64,000 bases of DNA from positions 1,612,001-1,676,000 of the forward strand of contig NZ_JAFBBU010000001.1 in NCBI RefSeq assembly GCF_016907385.1, in the 5' to 3' direction. The notes below the pieces were generated by a model that was given only the letters and a program-made list of their open reading frames with translations, had not been told where the DNA came from and ran no database searches. The position numbers were made by a program, and so were the translations under genes. This document shows, piece after piece, positions 34,697 through 46,152 of this stretch. Within the stretch, counting starts at the first letter, position 1, and each line of letters starts with the position of its first letter. This stretch comes from Subtercola frigoramans. GTDB taxonomy: Bacteria > Actinomycetota > Actinomycetes > Actinomycetales > Microbacteriaceae.

Positions 34697-35497
34697 ATGG
34701 GAAGCGCAACCAGAGAAGCTCTCGCGTCGTCGAAGAATGCCCTCGCAGGGCTTCCGGCTCCGGCGCTGACCGTGTCGACGGGCGAAGACCTTTTCGCTGC
34801 AGGCCGAATCATCGGGGAGTCGGCGCAGTTCCGTTCACTTCTCGGTGACCCGTCGACCGACTCGTCCCAGAAGTCAGCCCTCGTGAGCGGTGTCTTCCAG
34901 GCGGGTCTCGGTGCCGACGCCCTGTCACTGCTGACGGCGATCGCATCGGCCCACTGGTCGAACTCCGATGAGCTTCTCGCTGGAATCGAGGAGATCGGCC
35001 TCCGGGTCGTCGCCGCCTCGGCCCCCGCCTCGGTCTCGATCGAGAGCGAACTTTTCGAATTCGGCGAAGCGGTCTCGTCCGACTCCGAGCTCGAACTTGC
35101 CATCGGCACTTCGCTTGGTTCGCCGGCGGCAAAGGTTGCCCTCGTCGACGCGCTTCTCGCCGGCAAGGCGTCCGAACAGACACTGGTCATTGTTCGGCAC
35201 CTCGTGCAGCAGCCACGCGGCCGACGGATCGCGGAACTGCTACGCATCGCTTCGACAATTGTGGCCGACGCGAAGAACCAGTCGATTGCAACCGTCACCC
35301 TGGCGTCTCCGATTGCGGCTGAGCAACTGGATCGCCTCCGGGCGTCGCTGGGGCGCCTCTACGGCCGCCAGCTCACCATCAACCAGGTCGTCGATCCGAC
35401 CGTTCTCGGCGGCCTCCGGGTCCAGGTCGGCGACGACGTCATCGACGGCAGTATCGAGTCACGACTGAGCGAGCTTCGACAGAAGCTGGCCAGCTGA
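34697..35497 (+). CDS. atpH: ATP synthase subunit delta
   Basis: 266 residues, the long actinobacterial form. The N-terminal helical bundle begins ATREALASSKNALAGL and contains VSTGEDLFAAGRIIGES; the C-terminal part has the conserved IATVTLASPIAAEQLDRLRASLGRLYGRQLTINQVVDPTVLGGLRVQVGDDVIDGSIESRL. It links the b stalk to the top of F1. A hairpin follows the stop. Confidence 0.95.
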   Translation: MGSATREALASSKNALAGLPAPALTVSTGEDLFAAGRIIGESAQFRSLLGDPSTDSSQKSALVSGVFQAGLGADALSLLTAIASAHWSNSDELLAGIEEIGLRVVAASAPASVSIESELFEFGEAVSSDSELELAIGTSLGSPAAKVALVDALLAGKASEQTLVIVRHLVQQPRGRRIAELLRIASTIVADAKNQSIATVTLASPIAAEQLDRLRASLGRLYGRQLTINQVVDPTVLGGLRVQVGDDVIDGSIESRLSELRQKLAS

Positions 35498-35499
35498 CC

Positions 35500-35530
35500 G
35501 GTTCCCCCACGCCTCGGCAACGTGGGAACC
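35500..35530 (+). promoter_or_regulatory. hairpin between atpH and atpA
   Basis: GGTTCCCCCACG (35500-35511) pairs with CGTGGGAACC (35521-35530), leaving two bulged C and a 9-base loop. No T-run follows. It lies in a 105-base gap, the largest in the F1 half of the operon, before the alpha gene needed in three copies. Confidence 0.5.
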
Positions 35531-35602
35531 ACGCACAGATTTTCACACTCAGAGGCTTCTGGTCTCACGGAACACGCTTCACCCAAACTCAAAGGATAGG
35601 CA

Positions 35603-37240
35603 ATGGCAGAACTTACGATCAGCCCGGATGAGATCCGTAACGCTCTTCAGGATTTCGTCAAGTCATACGAGCCAACGGCGGCCAGCGCGGTCGAGGTCGG
35701 TTACGTCATCGATGCTGCTGACGGTATCGCCCACGTGCAGGGTCTTCCCGGCGTGATGGCGAACGAACTCATCACCTTCGCCGACGGCACGCTGGGACTT
35801 GCCCAGAACCTCGAGCAGGATGAAATCGGTGTCATCGTTCTGGGTGAGTTCAGCGGCATCGTCGAGGGCATGCAGGTGCAGCGCACCGGCGAAGTTCTCT
35901 CGGTGCCCGTCGGAGACGCCTACCTCGGTCGCGTCGTCGACCCGCTCGGCAACCCGATCGACGGTCTCGGTGAGATCAAGTCGACGGCTCGTCGTGCTCT
36001 CGAACTCCAGGCTCCCGGCGTCATGCAGCGTAAGAGTGTTCACGAACCGATGCAGACCGGTATCAAGGCGATCGACGCCATGATCCCGATCGGGCGCGGC
36101 CAGCGCCAGCTCATCATCGGTGACCGCCAGACCGGCAAGACGGCGATTGCGATCGACACGATCATCAACCAGAAGGCCAACTGGGAATCGGGCGACACGA
36201 ACAAGCAGGTTCGCTGCATCTACGTTGCCATCGGCCAGAAGGGGTCGACCATCGCTTCGGTGAAGGGCGCGCTCGAAGACGCCGGAGCGATGGAGTACAC
36301 CACCATCGTCGCGTCTCCCGCGTCAGACCCGGCCGGCTTCAAGTACCTCGCGCCCTACACCGGTTCTGCCATCGGCCAGCACTGGATGTACGACAGCAAG
36401 CACGTACTCATCATCTTCGACGACCTCTCCAAGCAGGCTGAGGCCTACCGCGCGGTTTCGCTGTTGCTTCGTCGCCCGCCGGGACGCGAGGCCTACCCGG
36501 GTGACGTCTTCTACCTGCACTCCCGTCTGCTCGAGCGTTGCGCCAAGCTCTCTGACGAGCTGGGCGCCGGTTCGATGACCGGTCTTCCGATCATCGAGAC
36601 CAAGGCGAACGACGTCTCCGCCTACATCCCGACCAACGTGATCTCGATCACCGACGGCCAGATCTTCCTCCAGTCGGACCTGTTCAACGCCAACCAGCGC
36701 CCCGCTGTCGACGTCGGTATCTCGGTCTCGCGAGTCGGTGGCGACGCCCAGGTCAAGAGCATCAAGAAGGTCTCCGGTACTCTGAAGCTCGAACTCGCCC
36801 AGTATCGCTCACTCGAGGCCTTCGCGATGTTCGCTTCAGACCTCGACGCTGCAAGCCGCCGCCAGCTGGCCCGCGGAGCACGACTGACCGAGCTCCTGAA
36901 GCAGCCCCAGTACTCTCCGTACCCCGTCGAAGAGCAGGTTGTCTCGATCTGGGCCGGTACGAACGGCAAGCTCGACGAGGTTCCCGTCGAAGACATCCTG
37001 CGCTTCGAGCGCGAGATGCTCGACTACTTCGCGCGCAACACCGACGTGCTGACGAAGCTGCGCGACACCAACGTGCTGTCTGACGACATCACCGCGGCAC
37101 TCGTTTCGGGCGTCGACAAGTTCAAGCAGGAATTCCAGACGGGTGAGGGCAAGCCGCTCGCTTCAGTGGGCAGCGAGAAGTTCGACGCGATGCCCAAAGA
37201 AGACGTCAACCAGGAAAAGATCGTCAAAGGTCGTCGATAG
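35603..37240 (+). CDS. atpA: ATP synthase subunit alpha
   Basis: 545 residues after an aaagga site. Non-catalytic nucleotide-binding F1 subunit: P-loop [15 protein letters not shown] (about residue 173), [13 protein letters not shown], the arginine finger region [11 protein letters not shown], and the C-terminal [10 protein letters not shown] short extension at the C-terminus ([26 protein letters not shown]) is usual in actinobacteria, where a related extension suppresses ATP hydrolysis in mycobacteria. Confidence 0.97.
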   Translation: MAELTISPDEIRNALQDFVKSYEPTAASAVEVGYVIDAADGIAHVQGLPGVMANELITFADGTLGLAQNLEQDEIGVIVLGEFSGIVEGMQVQRTGEVLSVPVGDAYLGRVVDPLGNPIDGLGEIKSTARRALELQAPGVMQRKSVHEPMQTGIKAIDAMIPIGRGQRQLIIGDRQTGKTAIAIDTIINQKANWESGDTNKQVRCIYVAIGQKGSTIASVKGALEDAGAMEYTTIVASPASDPAGFKYLAPYTGSAIGQHWMYDSKHVLIIFDDLSKQAEAYRAVSLLLRRPPGREAYPGDVFYLHSRLLERCAKLSDELGAGSMTGLPIIETKANDVSAYIPTNVISITDGQIFLQSDLFNANQRPAVDVGISVSRVGGDAQVKSIKKVSGTLKLELAQYRSLEAFAMFASDLDAASRRQLARGARLTELLKQPQYSPYPVEEQVVSIWAGTNGKLDEVPVEDILRFEREMLDYFARNTDVLTKLRDTNVLSDDITAALVSGVDKFKQEFQTGEGKPLASVGSEKFDAMPKEDVNQEKIVKGRR

Positions 37241-37243
37241 ATA

Positions 37244-38143
37244 ATGGCAGCTCAACTCCGGGTCTATCGACAGAAGATCAAGTCTGCCCAGACGACCAAG
37301 AAGATCACCCGGGCAATGGAACTGATCTCTGCGTCACGAATCCAGAAGGCGCAGAGTCGGGTGGCAGCATCCGGCCCCTACGCCCGTGCGGTGACGCGAG
37401 CGGTTTCGGCTGTGGCGACCTACTCGAATGTCGAGCATATTCTCACGACAGAACCGCTCAAGATCGATCGTGCGCTCATCGTGGTCTTCTCGTCAGACAG
37501 AGGCCTTGCCGGTGCGTTCAGCTCGAACGTTCTGAAGGAGTCCGAGCAGCTCGCCAGCCTCTTGCGAAGCGAGGGCAAAGAGGTCGCGTACTTCATCGTC
37601 GGCCGAAAGGCCGCGGCGTACTTCGCGTTCCGCAAGCGCCCGGCAGAACACAGCTGGACCGGCGGAACCGACCAGCCGACCTTCGAGGTTGCGAAGGAGA
37701 TCGGTGACGCACTCGTTGAGATCTTCCTGAAGGATGCGTCGGAGGGCGGCGTCGACGAGATTCACATCGTCTACAACCGATTCGTGAGCATGGTCTCGCA
37801 GGTTCCCGAGGTCGTCCGCTTGTTGCCACTCGAGGTCGTCGAGGGTGTCGAAGCCCCGCCGAGCAATGAAGTACTGCCGCTCTACGAGTTCGAACCCGAT
37901 GTCGGTGATGTTCTGGATGCCCTGCTTCCGGTGTACATCGAAAGCCGTATCTTCAATGCCATGTTGCAGAGCGCTGCTTCTGAGCACGCAGCTCGCCAGC
38001 GCGCCATGAAGTCTGCAAGCGACAACGCAGACAAGCTCATCCGTGACTACACCCGCTTGGCGAACAACGCTCGCCAGTCGGAAATCACCCAGCAGATCTC
38101 CGAGATCGTGGGCGGCGCTGACGCGCTGACTCCGTCCCGCTAG
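37244..38143 (+). CDS. atpG: ATP synthase subunit gamma
   Basis: 299 residues, three bases after atpA. The N-terminal helix ([37 protein letters not shown]) and C-terminal helix ([34 protein letters not shown]) form the central rotor coiled coil. The Rossmann-like middle holds [18 protein letters not shown]. Complete. Confidence 0.97.
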   Translation: MAAQLRVYRQKIKSAQTTKKITRAMELISASRIQKAQSRVAASGPYARAVTRAVSAVATYSNVEHILTTEPLKIDRALIVVFSSDRGLAGAFSSNVLKESEQLASLLRSEGKEVAYFIVGRKAAAYFAFRKRPAEHSWTGGTDQPTFEVAKEIGDALVEIFLKDASEGGVDEIHIVYNRFVSMVSQVPEVVRLLPLEVVEGVEAPPSNEVLPLYEFEPDVGDVLDALLPVYIESRIFNAMLQSAASEHAARQRAMKSASDNADKLIRDYTRLANNARQSEITQQISEIVGGADALTPSR

Positions 38144-38181
38144 TCGCTGCGCTCCCGCACACACGTTTTCAGAACCTTTAG

Positions 38182-39681
<1,500 letters not shown>

Positions 39682-39683
39682 TC

Positions 39684-39968
39684 GTGGCTGACGTCTCAGA
39701 CTCGTCTGCTCCCCTTCAGGTGAGTGTCGTCGCCGCCGACCACGAAGTGTGGTCGGGCGGTGCGACGCAGGTGATCGCGAAGACCACTGAGGGTGAGATC
39801 GGTATTCTGCGCGGGCACGAGCCGCTGCTGGCCATTCTGGCCGAGGGTGAAGTCCGCGTGACTCTCACCGACGGCAAGAGGATTGTTGCGAAGGCAGACG
39901 AGGGCTTTCTGTCTGTGGAGAACAACCGTGTGACAATCGTCGCCCGGGCGGCAGAGTTGGTTTCCTGA
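39684..39968 (+). CDS. atpC: ATP synthase subunit epsilon
   Basis: 94 residues from the GTG at 39684, two bases after atpD. Only the beta-sandwich domain is present (LQVSVVAADHEVWSGGATQVIAKTTEGEIGILRGHEPLLAILAEGEVRV); the C-terminal two-helix inhibitory domain of the E. coli protein is missing. Short epsilon subunits of this kind are frequent in actinobacteria. Confidence 0.95.
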   Translation: MADVSDSSAPLQVSVVAADHEVWSGGATQVIAKTTEGEIGILRGHEPLLAILAEGEVRVTLTDGKRIVAKADEGFLSVENNRVTIVARAAELVS

Positions 39969-39972
39969 CAAT

Positions 39973-40728
39973 TTGATCATCCTGCTGCCCCCTTCGGAGA
40001 CGAAGCGTGACGGTGGCTCAGACGACCGGCTCGACCTGTCCGCATTTGCCTTCGGGCGATTGAGGCCACGTCGGGCCGAAGTCGTTCGTGCCGTACGTTT
40101 GCTCGCCCGTGACCCGGATGCCACGATTGCCGCTCTGAAACTCGGTCGAACGCAACACGACGAGATCCTGCGGAACCGTCGGCTCACTCTGTCACCGACG
40201 ATGCCCGCGCTTGACCGCTACACCGGCGTCGTCTTCGATGGACTGGGTGCGTCGTCTCTGACGGAAGTCCAGCGGTCGTTCGCGTTCGAGCACGTCTTCA
40301 TCCACTCGGCTCTGTTCGGACCGATCAGCTCCGGCGACCTGATCCCGGCGTACCGGCTCTCACACGACTCCCGACTGACTGGACTGCCGAGGGCCGTCAC
40401 CCTCAAGAATCACTGGGCGAGGCCAACGTCTGCCGTTCTGTCTGAGACTCCCGGGCTGCTTCTCGACTTCCGTTCGGAGGGTTACGTCGAATTCGGGCCC
40501 GTCGGTTCCCGGCCGAACTCGTTCTTCCTGAGAGTGTTCACGGTGGATGAGGGCGGCCAGAAGCGCGCCCTGAATCACTTCAACAAGAAGGCTAAGGGTG
40601 AACTCACCAGGGCACTCGTCGAAACCGGGAGTGACTTCGCTTCTGTTGACGAGCTCGTCGAGTGGGCTCAGACGACCGGATTCGATCTTCGTCGGTTCGG
40701 CAGCGCAGAAATCGCCCTGACCGTCTGA
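39973..40728 (+). CDS. yaaA: YaaA-family (DUF328) peroxide-stress protein
   Basis: 251 residues from a TTG, four bases after atpC, chosen because MIILLPPSETKR is the family's N-terminus. Further marks: Y-TGVVFDGLG, IHSALFGPISSGDLIPAYRL, KNHWA and HFNKKAKGELTRAL. In E. coli, YaaA lowers free iron during peroxide stress and binds DNA. It is likely co-transcribed with the end of the atp operon; it converges on tag with 46 bases between. Confidence 0.88.
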   Translation: MIILLPPSETKRDGGSDDRLDLSAFAFGRLRPRRAEVVRAVRLLARDPDATIAALKLGRTQHDEILRNRRLTLSPTMPALDRYTGVVFDGLGASSLTEVQRSFAFEHVFIHSALFGPISSGDLIPAYRLSHDSRLTGLPRAVTLKNHWARPTSAVLSETPGLLLDFRSEGYVEFGPVGSRPNSFFLRVFTVDEGGQKRALNHFNKKAKGELTRALVETGSDFASVDELVEWAQTTGFDLRRFGSAEIALTV

Positions 40729-40774
40729 GCTGCAGCATGCCCTGCCCTCGGGAGATCGTAGTGTGAATGAGCAG

Positions 40775-41368
40775 CTACCGGGCGAGAAAACACCCTTCGG
40801 CGTGATCATCGACAAGTCCTGCCGATTGCATCAGGGCGTACATCGTGGTCGGCCCGACAAAGCTGAAGCCGCGCGCCCGGAGCTCCGTGCTGAGTGCAGT
40901 CGATTCTGGGCTGGTCGCCACGAAGTCGGCGGCGGTTCTGGGGCGAGGACGTGGAGTGACTGGGGTGAAGCTCCAGACCAGTCGATCGAGCGCTCCTGCG
41001 CCGGAAACGGCAATCAGGGCTGCCGTCACGCGCGCGTTGGTGACCACGGCGCGGATCTTGCCGCGATGACGGATGATCGAGGATTCGTTCGCCAACCGCT
41101 CGATATCGACTTCTGTGAATCGTGCTACCCGGGCGATGTCGAAATCGTCGAAGGCCCTGCGGAAGGCAGCTCTGCGACGGAGAATGGTGATCCACGACAG
41201 GCCGGCCTGGAAGCCCTCGAGGCTGATCTTCTCAAACAGGGCTCGATCGGAGTGGAGCGGTCGTCCCCACTCGGTGTCGTGGTATCGCTGGTACTCCAGG
41301 TCGCCGCCCGCCCAGGCGCAGCGCTCGATTCCATCTGCACCCATGAGGGTGATCGGAGTCTCACTCAC
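40775..41368 (-). CDS. tag: DNA-3-methyladenine glycosylase I
   Basis: 197 residues from the GTG at 41368 (an ATG at 41344 is possible). Removes 3-methyladenine from DNA. Family marks: RCAWAGG, YQRYHDTEWGRPLHSDRALFEKISLEGFQAGLSWITILRRR, and FVGPTTMYALMQSAGLVDDH ending near a Cys. The Zn-snap residues (Cys17/His17/His175/Cys179 type) are visible as Cys17, the HD of YHDTEW, the final DH and EGC. It lies 48 bases after ogt on the same strand, a two-gene alkylation-repair unit. Confidence 0.94.
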   Translation of the reverse strand: MSETPITLMGADGIERCAWAGGDLEYQRYHDTEWGRPLHSDRALFEKISLEGFQAGLSWITILRRRAAFRRAFDDFDIARVARFTEVDIERLANESSIIRHRGKIRAVVTNARVTAALIAVSGAGALDRLVWSFTPVTPRPRPRTAADFVATSPESTALSTELRARGFSFVGPTTMYALMQSAGLVDDHAEGCFLAR

Positions 41369-41416
41369 CGGAGGTGCGCGTCGCGGTCGACCGACGTGAG
41401 GACTCGTGCCTGTCGT

Positions 41417-41923
41417 TCACAGGTGCACGATGCTCTCGTGGTCAAGGAGCCAGACCTTGGTGGGGATGCCATTTCCGCCGCTGTACCCGGTGATCTTCTG
41501 GTTCGATGCCAGCACCCGGTGGCACCCGACGATGATCGGTATGGGGTTTGCCCCGACCGCACCGCCCACGGCGCGGCCCGAAGCCGGCCGGCCGGCCAGA
41601 GCGCCGAGTTCGCCATAGGAGATGTACTCACCGTAACCGAGGGTGGCGAGCGACTGCCAGACGGAGAGCTGGAATGGTGTTCCGACGAGCTTGACGGGCA
41701 CGTCGAATTCTCGACGCCCGCCGTTGAAGTACTCGGTCAATTGACGCGCGGCCTCGGTAAGCACGGCGTTCGGATTCTCCGGTAGTGCGTCGTGCGGCAG
41801 GCTGCCGCCACCCTCGATGTTGAGGGAGAGGATGGCGTCGTCGTCGGCGGTGAGTTCAAGGCGACCGATGGGGCTGTCGAGTCGCACAAGGTAGTCGGGG
41901 AGGGTGAGGGTACTGGCGTTCAT
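41417..41923 (-). CDS. ogt: methylated-DNA--protein-cysteine methyltransferase
   Basis: 168 residues from the ATG at 41923. Takes alkyl groups off O6 of guanine in a suicide reaction. The active-site segment reads IPIIVGCHRVLASNQKITGYSGG; the Cys, His, Arg and Val of the PCHRV motif are kept but Pro is Gly. The HTH recognition part FQLSVWQSLATLGYGEYISYGELGALAGRPASGRAVGGAVG is complete. No Ada N-terminal domain. Grouped with tag. Confidence 0.94.
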   Translation of the reverse strand: MNASTLTLPDYLVRLDSPIGRLELTADDDAILSLNIEGGGSLPHDALPENPNAVLTEAARQLTEYFNGGRREFDVPVKLVGTPFQLSVWQSLATLGYGEYISYGELGALAGRPASGRAVGGAVGANPIPIIVGCHRVLASNQKITGYSGGNGIPTKVWLLDHESIVHL

Positions 41924-42046
41924 GATTCGACTGTAGCCGGATGCACCAGAGCCGCACTGGCCACCATCGGACATTGTGCACGGGCGTCATCGGGCTTCGA
42001 CTGTGGGGGAGGAGTGTTCGGGTGATCGGCGTACGGGAGGAGTAGC

Positions 42047-42697
42047 GTGATGATTCTCATGGACTCCCTCTCGACGCACACCGATTACGGCACCGTTCCA
42101 CTCTCAGCCGGCGACCTCGACCCCGATCCGATCGCCCAGTTCGCCCGGTGGCTCGGTGAAGCAGACGCCGGAGGCTTCGCTGAGCCGAACGCCATGGTGC
42201 TCGGTACGATCGATGATGACGGCATGCCCAGCAGCCGAACGGTGTTGCTGCGTCGAGTCAGGGCAGAGGGTCTCGAGTTCTTCACGAACTACGATTCCCG
42301 GAAGGGCCGGGCGTTGGCCGGGCATCCGGTTGCCACAGCCGTCTTCCCCTGGTATGGGCAGCAACGACAGGTCATCGTCACGGGTTCGGTGACCCGGCTC
42401 GATGCAGAGAGCAGCGACGCGTACTTCGCATCCCGGCCACGGGATTCGCAGATCGCCTCCGCGGCCAGCCGGCAGTCCCAGCCGATCGAGAGCCGCGAGC
42501 TGCTCGAGCAGCGCATCGAAGAGCTGGCTCTCGCGTACCCGGAGGGAACGGCCGTGCCGAGGCCAGCGAATTGGGGTGGATTTCTTCTCAGCCCCATCCG
42601 TATCGAATTCTGGAAGGGCCGAAGTTCGCGCGTTCACGATCGGTTCGTCTACGACCGTCACGCTGAAGGCTGGGGCATCACGCGGCTCCAGCCCTGA
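42047..42697 (+). CDS. pdxH: pyridoxamine 5'-phosphate oxidase
   Basis: 216 residues from the GTG at 42047, with an ATG as second codon; the site ggaggag fits either. FMN enzyme making pyridoxal phosphate, the cofactor for LysA, ThrC and both aminotransferases in this window. Marks: DPIAQFARWLGEA, AMVLGTIDDDGMPSSRTVLLR, FTNYDSRKGRALAGHPVATAVFPW, RQVIVTGSV, SRPRDSQIASAASRQSQPI and the C-terminal IEFWKGRSSRVHDRFVY...WGITRLQP. Confidence 0.96.
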   Translation: MMILMDSLSTHTDYGTVPLSAGDLDPDPIAQFARWLGEADAGGFAEPNAMVLGTIDDDGMPSSRTVLLRRVRAEGLEFFTNYDSRKGRALAGHPVATAVFPWYGQQRQVIVTGSVTRLDAESSDAYFASRPRDSQIASAASRQSQPIESRELLEQRIEELALAYPEGTAVPRPANWGGFLLSPIRIEFWKGRSSRVHDRFVYDRHAEGWGITRLQP

Positions 42698-42721
42698 GGC
42701 GAGAAGTCGGGCACGACGGGC

Positions 42722-44146
42722 TCAGTGACCGGTCAACGGGCCCAACAGCCTGGCCGTGATCGACGATCTGCCGGTCATCCGTTCTTCGTGGTCGGCGAGC
42801 GACGCCGACGTGAGGCCGAGGTTGGCACCGATGAAACGAAGCGGTTCGGGCTCCCAGCGCGGTGAGAGATGGTTCACCCACGGCAGGCATGTCAGTTCAG
42901 TGTGGTGGCCCGTGATCAGTTCGCTGAGGGTGCGGCCGGCGAGATTGGTCGTACTGAGCCCGTCGCCCACGTAGCCGCCGGCGAACGACACGCCGGTCTT
43001 CGGGTTGTGGCTGGCCGAGGCATGCCAGTCGCGGGGCACACCGATCGGGCCGCCCCAGCGGTGGGTGACCTCCGCATCGGCGGCGTCGGGGAACAGCTCG
43101 ATGAGCGTTTCGGCCAGGTGCGAGAAGACTCGCTCGACCTGGTCATACGAGGGGTGGATGCTCGAACCCCAGTGATAGCGCGCACCCCGGCCACCGAACG
43201 CGAAACGGTTGTCTGCCGTGCGCTGGCCGTAGATGAGCAGGTGACGGTAGTCGCTGAACGTATTGCCGTGTTCGAGCCCCGCTGACTCCCAGAATTCATC
43301 GGAAAGCGGTTCGGTCGCGATCATCAGCGAGTAGAGCGGCAGGATCCGTCGCCCGACACCCGGCAGCTGGGACCCGTAGGCCTCGGTCGCGATGACGATC
43401 TGGTTGGTGGCAACAACGCCGGGCGCCGCAATCGCTTCCGAGCCCGGTGAGACCTGGTGCCCCCGGAAATTCACGAAGTTGGGCAGCCACGACGTCACTT
43501 CGGTGTGTTCGAAAATGCGCACGCCCAGGGACTCGACGACCTGGGCGAGGCCGTGAACGAGTTTTGCGGGGTGCAGCCTCGCGCAGGCCGGGTCGAACGC
43601 GGCGGCTCTCGCCCCAACCGGATGCCCGCGGCCCGCGTAGTGCGCGTGCGCCGGGTCGAAATCCCAGTACTCGAGTGCATCGACGCCGAAGCGTTTCGCC
43701 TCGTCGACGTCTGCCCTGGCCGATTCGACCTGCAGCTCGTTCGTGGCATAGGTGATCGTGCCACCCTGCACGAAGTCGCAGTCGATGCTCTCTGCGGCCG
43801 TCACACGGCCGACTTCGGTGACGGTGTCGACCATTGCCCGGCGCATCGCGACGGCGCGTTCGAAACCGTAGGCGCGTTCGAGGGAGGCGGCAGAGCGGGG
43901 GAAAAGCGCAGAACACCACCCGCCATTGCGGCCGGAGGCTCCGAAGCCGACCGTCTCCTTCTCGAGGATGGCGATCGACAGGGCCGGGTCGAGCCTGGCA
44001 AGGTAGTACGCCGTCCAGAGCCCTGTCAGACCGCCACCCACGATGCATACGTCGACGTCGAGGTCTGCAGTGGGGGGTGGGCGCAGTCGACCCGCGTCAC
44101 CGCCAGTTGCCGCAGCTGATTCGGCCCAGTAGTTGCTCGCGATCAT
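42722..44146 (-). CDS. FAD-dependent oxidoreductase, gamma-glutamylputrescine oxidase-like
   Basis: 474 residues from the ATG at 44146; ATG 44167 is also in frame. The DAO fold starts with the Rossmann motif VDVCIVGGGLTGLWTAYYLAR, then ILEKETVGFGASGRNGGWCSALFP, where the GASGRNGG segment is typical of PuuB/OrdL oxidases. The C-terminal FAD site reads FAGGYVGDGLSTTNLAGRTLSELI. Related enzymes oxidise gamma-glutamylputrescine or similar amines. The lrp-aminotransferase unit lies upstream on the same strand, supporting polyamine use. The 3' end faces pdxH across 24 bases. Confidence 0.85.
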   Translation of the reverse strand: MIASNYWAESAAATGGDAGRLRPPPTADLDVDVCIVGGGLTGLWTAYYLARLDPALSIAILEKETVGFGASGRNGGWCSALFPRSAASLERAYGFERAVAMRRAMVDTVTEVGRVTAAESIDCDFVQGGTITYATNELQVESARADVDEAKRFGVDALEYWDFDPAHAHYAGRGHPVGARAAAFDPACARLHPAKLVHGLAQVVESLGVRIFEHTEVTSWLPNFVNFRGHQVSPGSEAIAAPGVVATNQIVIATEAYGSQLPGVGRRILPLYSLMIATEPLSDEFWESAGLEHGNTFSDYRHLLIYGQRTADNRFAFGGRGARYHWGSSIHPSYDQVERVFSHLAETLIELFPDAADAEVTHRWGGPIGVPRDWHASASHNPKTGVSFAGGYVGDGLSTTNLAGRTLSELITGHHTELTCLPWVNHLSPRWEPEPLRFIGANLGLTSASLADHEERMTGRSSITARLLGPLTGH

Positions 44147-44274
44147 CCGGCAGCCAGCCCTTCTCATCTCTCATGCTCTGTGTCGTGAGCCCGCTGCGCC
44201 GAAATGCGGCAGGTGCGCCGGGCTCGTTTCGTCGTTGCGGCCTCACGGCGTCGCAGCGCCTGCCGCTCGAGTGG

Positions 44275-45681
44275 CTAGAGCTGGGCCCAGGCCTCGGTCA
44301 ATACCGAACGCAGGATGCCCTCGATCTCGTCGAACTCACGCTGGCCGATCGTGAGCGGCGGCGCGAGCTGGATGACGGGGTCGCCCCGGTCGTCTGCGCG
44401 GCAGTAGAGGCCCGCATCGAAGAGCGCCTTCGAGAGGAAGCCTCGCAGCAGGCGCTCCGACTCGTCGTCGTCGAATGTCTCCTTCGTCTTCTTGTCTTTG
44501 ACCAGTTCGATGCCGAAGAAGTAGCCGTCACCGCGCACGTCACCGACGATCGGCAGGTCGTGCAGCTTCTCAAGGGTGCGTCGAAACGCCGGGCTGTTCT
44601 CGCGCACGTTCTCGTTGAGCTTCTCCTCTTCGAAGATGTCGAGGTTCTCGAGCGCAACGGCTGCAGACACCGGATGCCCGCCGAACGTATACCCGTGGTA
44701 GAACGAGGTGTTGCCGTGCTTGAACGGCTCGTACACCTTGTCGCTCACGATCGTCGCGCCGATGGGGGAGTAGCCGCTGGTCATTCCCTTGGCACAGGTG
44801 ATCATGTCGGGCACGTAGTTGTACTCGTCGCAGGCGAACATGTGGCCGAGTCGGCCGAACGCGCAGATGACCTCGTCGCTGACCAGAAGTACGTCGTACT
44901 TGTCGCAGATCTCGCGAACCCTCTGGAAATATCCGGGAGGAGGCGGGAAGCAGCCGCCGGAGTTCTGCACCGGCTCAAGGAAGACCGCGGCCACTGTTTC
45001 GGGCCCTTCGAACTCGATCATCTCTTCGATGCGGTTGGCCGCCCAGAGCCCGAACTGCTCGAGGTGGTCACCGTGCTCCGGGGCGCGGTAGAAGTTGGTG
45101 TTGGGCACGCGGAATCCGCCCGGGGTGACCGGTTCGAACATCTCCTTCATCGCCGGGATCCCGGTGATGGCCAGGGCGCCCTGCGGGGTGCCGTGATAGG
45201 CCACGGCACGGGAGATGACCTTGTGCTTGGTAGGCCGGCCCTGAAGCTTCCAGTAGTACTTCGCCAGTTTGAACGCCGTCTCGACGGCCTCGCCTCCGCC
45301 GGTGGAGAAGAAGACCCGGTTCAGGTCACCGGGAGCGTAGTCTGCGAGCCTGTCGGCCAGTTCGATGGCCGAAGGATGCGCGTACGACCACAGGGGGAAG
45401 AACGCCAGCTCTGCGGCCTGCTTGGCGGCGACCTCGGCGAGCCGCTGGCGACCGTGGCCGGCGTTCACCACGAAGAGCCCGCTCAGCCCGTCGAAGTACT
45501 TCTTACCCGTGCTGTCCCAGATGTGATGACCGTCACCCTTGACGATGATCGGAACGCCGTGGCCGTCCTCCATCACCGACTGGCGTGCGAAATGCATCCA
45601 GAGGTGATCTTTGGCCTTCTGCTGGAGGTCGGCTTCGTCGAACTTGCTCGACAGGCCGCTGGTGGGATGGGTGATGGTCAT
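44275..45681 (-). CDS. class III aminotransferase, putrescine/omega-amino acid type
   Basis: 468 residues. PLP enzyme of fold type I: FFSTGGGEAVETAFKLAKYYWKLQGRPTKHKVISRAVAYHGTPQGAL, LLVSDEVICAFGRLGHMFACDEY (Asp of Walker-B-like site) and the PLP lysine in MITCAKGMTSGYSPIGA. The length and WKLQGRP segment fit the SpuC/putrescine-pyruvate or beta-alanine-pyruvate aminotransferases. It starts three bases after the Lrp gene, so the two are co-transcribed. Probably moves the amine of putrescine or a related diamine to pyruvate. Confidence 0.87.
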   Translation of the reverse strand: MTITHPTSGLSSKFDEADLQQKAKDHLWMHFARQSVMEDGHGVPIIVKGDGHHIWDSTGKKYFDGLSGLFVVNAGHGRQRLAEVAAKQAAELAFFPLWSYAHPSAIELADRLADYAPGDLNRVFFSTGGGEAVETAFKLAKYYWKLQGRPTKHKVISRAVAYHGTPQGALAITGIPAMKEMFEPVTPGGFRVPNTNFYRAPEHGDHLEQFGLWAANRIEEMIEFEGPETVAAVFLEPVQNSGGCFPPPPGYFQRVREICDKYDVLLVSDEVICAFGRLGHMFACDEYNYVPDMITCAKGMTSGYSPIGATIVSDKVYEPFKHGNTSFYHGYTFGGHPVSAAVALENLDIFEEEKLNENVRENSPAFRRTLEKLHDLPIVGDVRGDGYFFGIELVKDKKTKETFDDDESERLLRGFLSKALFDAGLYCRADDRGDPVIQLAPPLTIGQREFDEIEGILRSVLTEAWAQL

Positions 45682-45684
45682 GAT

Positions 45685-46152
45685 TTATCTCGTTCCCCAG
45701 TTGTAGAGCTGCTTGTGCAGCTTCAGGTAGACAAATGTTTCGGTGGAGAGCACGCCATCGAGCGTGCGGATATCGGAATTCAGCAGCGAGATCAGGTCGT
45801 CGTCGTTCTCGCAGACGACCTCGACCATGATGTCGAAGGTGCCGGCCGTCAGGACCACGTAGTCGACGGCGGGAAGGGCGGCCAGGGCATCGGCGATCAC
45901 CCGCGTGTCACCGGTGACCTTCAGGCCGACCATGGCCTGGCGGTAGAAACCGAGCTGGAGCGGATCGGTCACGGCGACGATCTGCATCACGCCGGTCTCG
46001 GTCAGCTTCTGTACCCGTTGCCGCACTGCTGCCTCGCTGAGACCGACGGCCTTGCCGATTTCAGCGTAGGAGCGTCGACCGTCGACCTGAAGCTGTTCGA
46101 TGATCGCTTTGGACGTGTCATCGAGGTGGGTCGAGCGGGGCCTGGAGTTCAT
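45685..46152 (-). CDS. Lrp/AsnC-family transcriptional regulator
   Basis: 155 residues. N-terminal HTH (LDDTSKAIIEQLQVDGRRSYAEIGKAVGLSEAAVRQRVQKLTETGVMQIVAVTDP) and C-terminal RAM ligand-sensing domain (VGLKVTGDTRVIADALAALPAVDYVVLTAGTFDIMVEVVCENDDDLISLLN). It heads the operon with the aminotransferase and presumably responds to a polyamine or amino acid. The sequence ACGAAATC at 46219-46226 upstream is repeated before the polyamine transporter operon. Confidence 0.92.
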   Translation of the reverse strand: MNSRPRSTHLDDTSKAIIEQLQVDGRRSYAEIGKAVGLSEAAVRQRVQKLTETGVMQIVAVTDPLQLGFYRQAMVGLKVTGDTRVIADALAALPAVDYVVLTAGTFDIMVEVVCENDDDLISLLNSDIRTLDGVLSTETFVYLKLHKQLYNWGTR

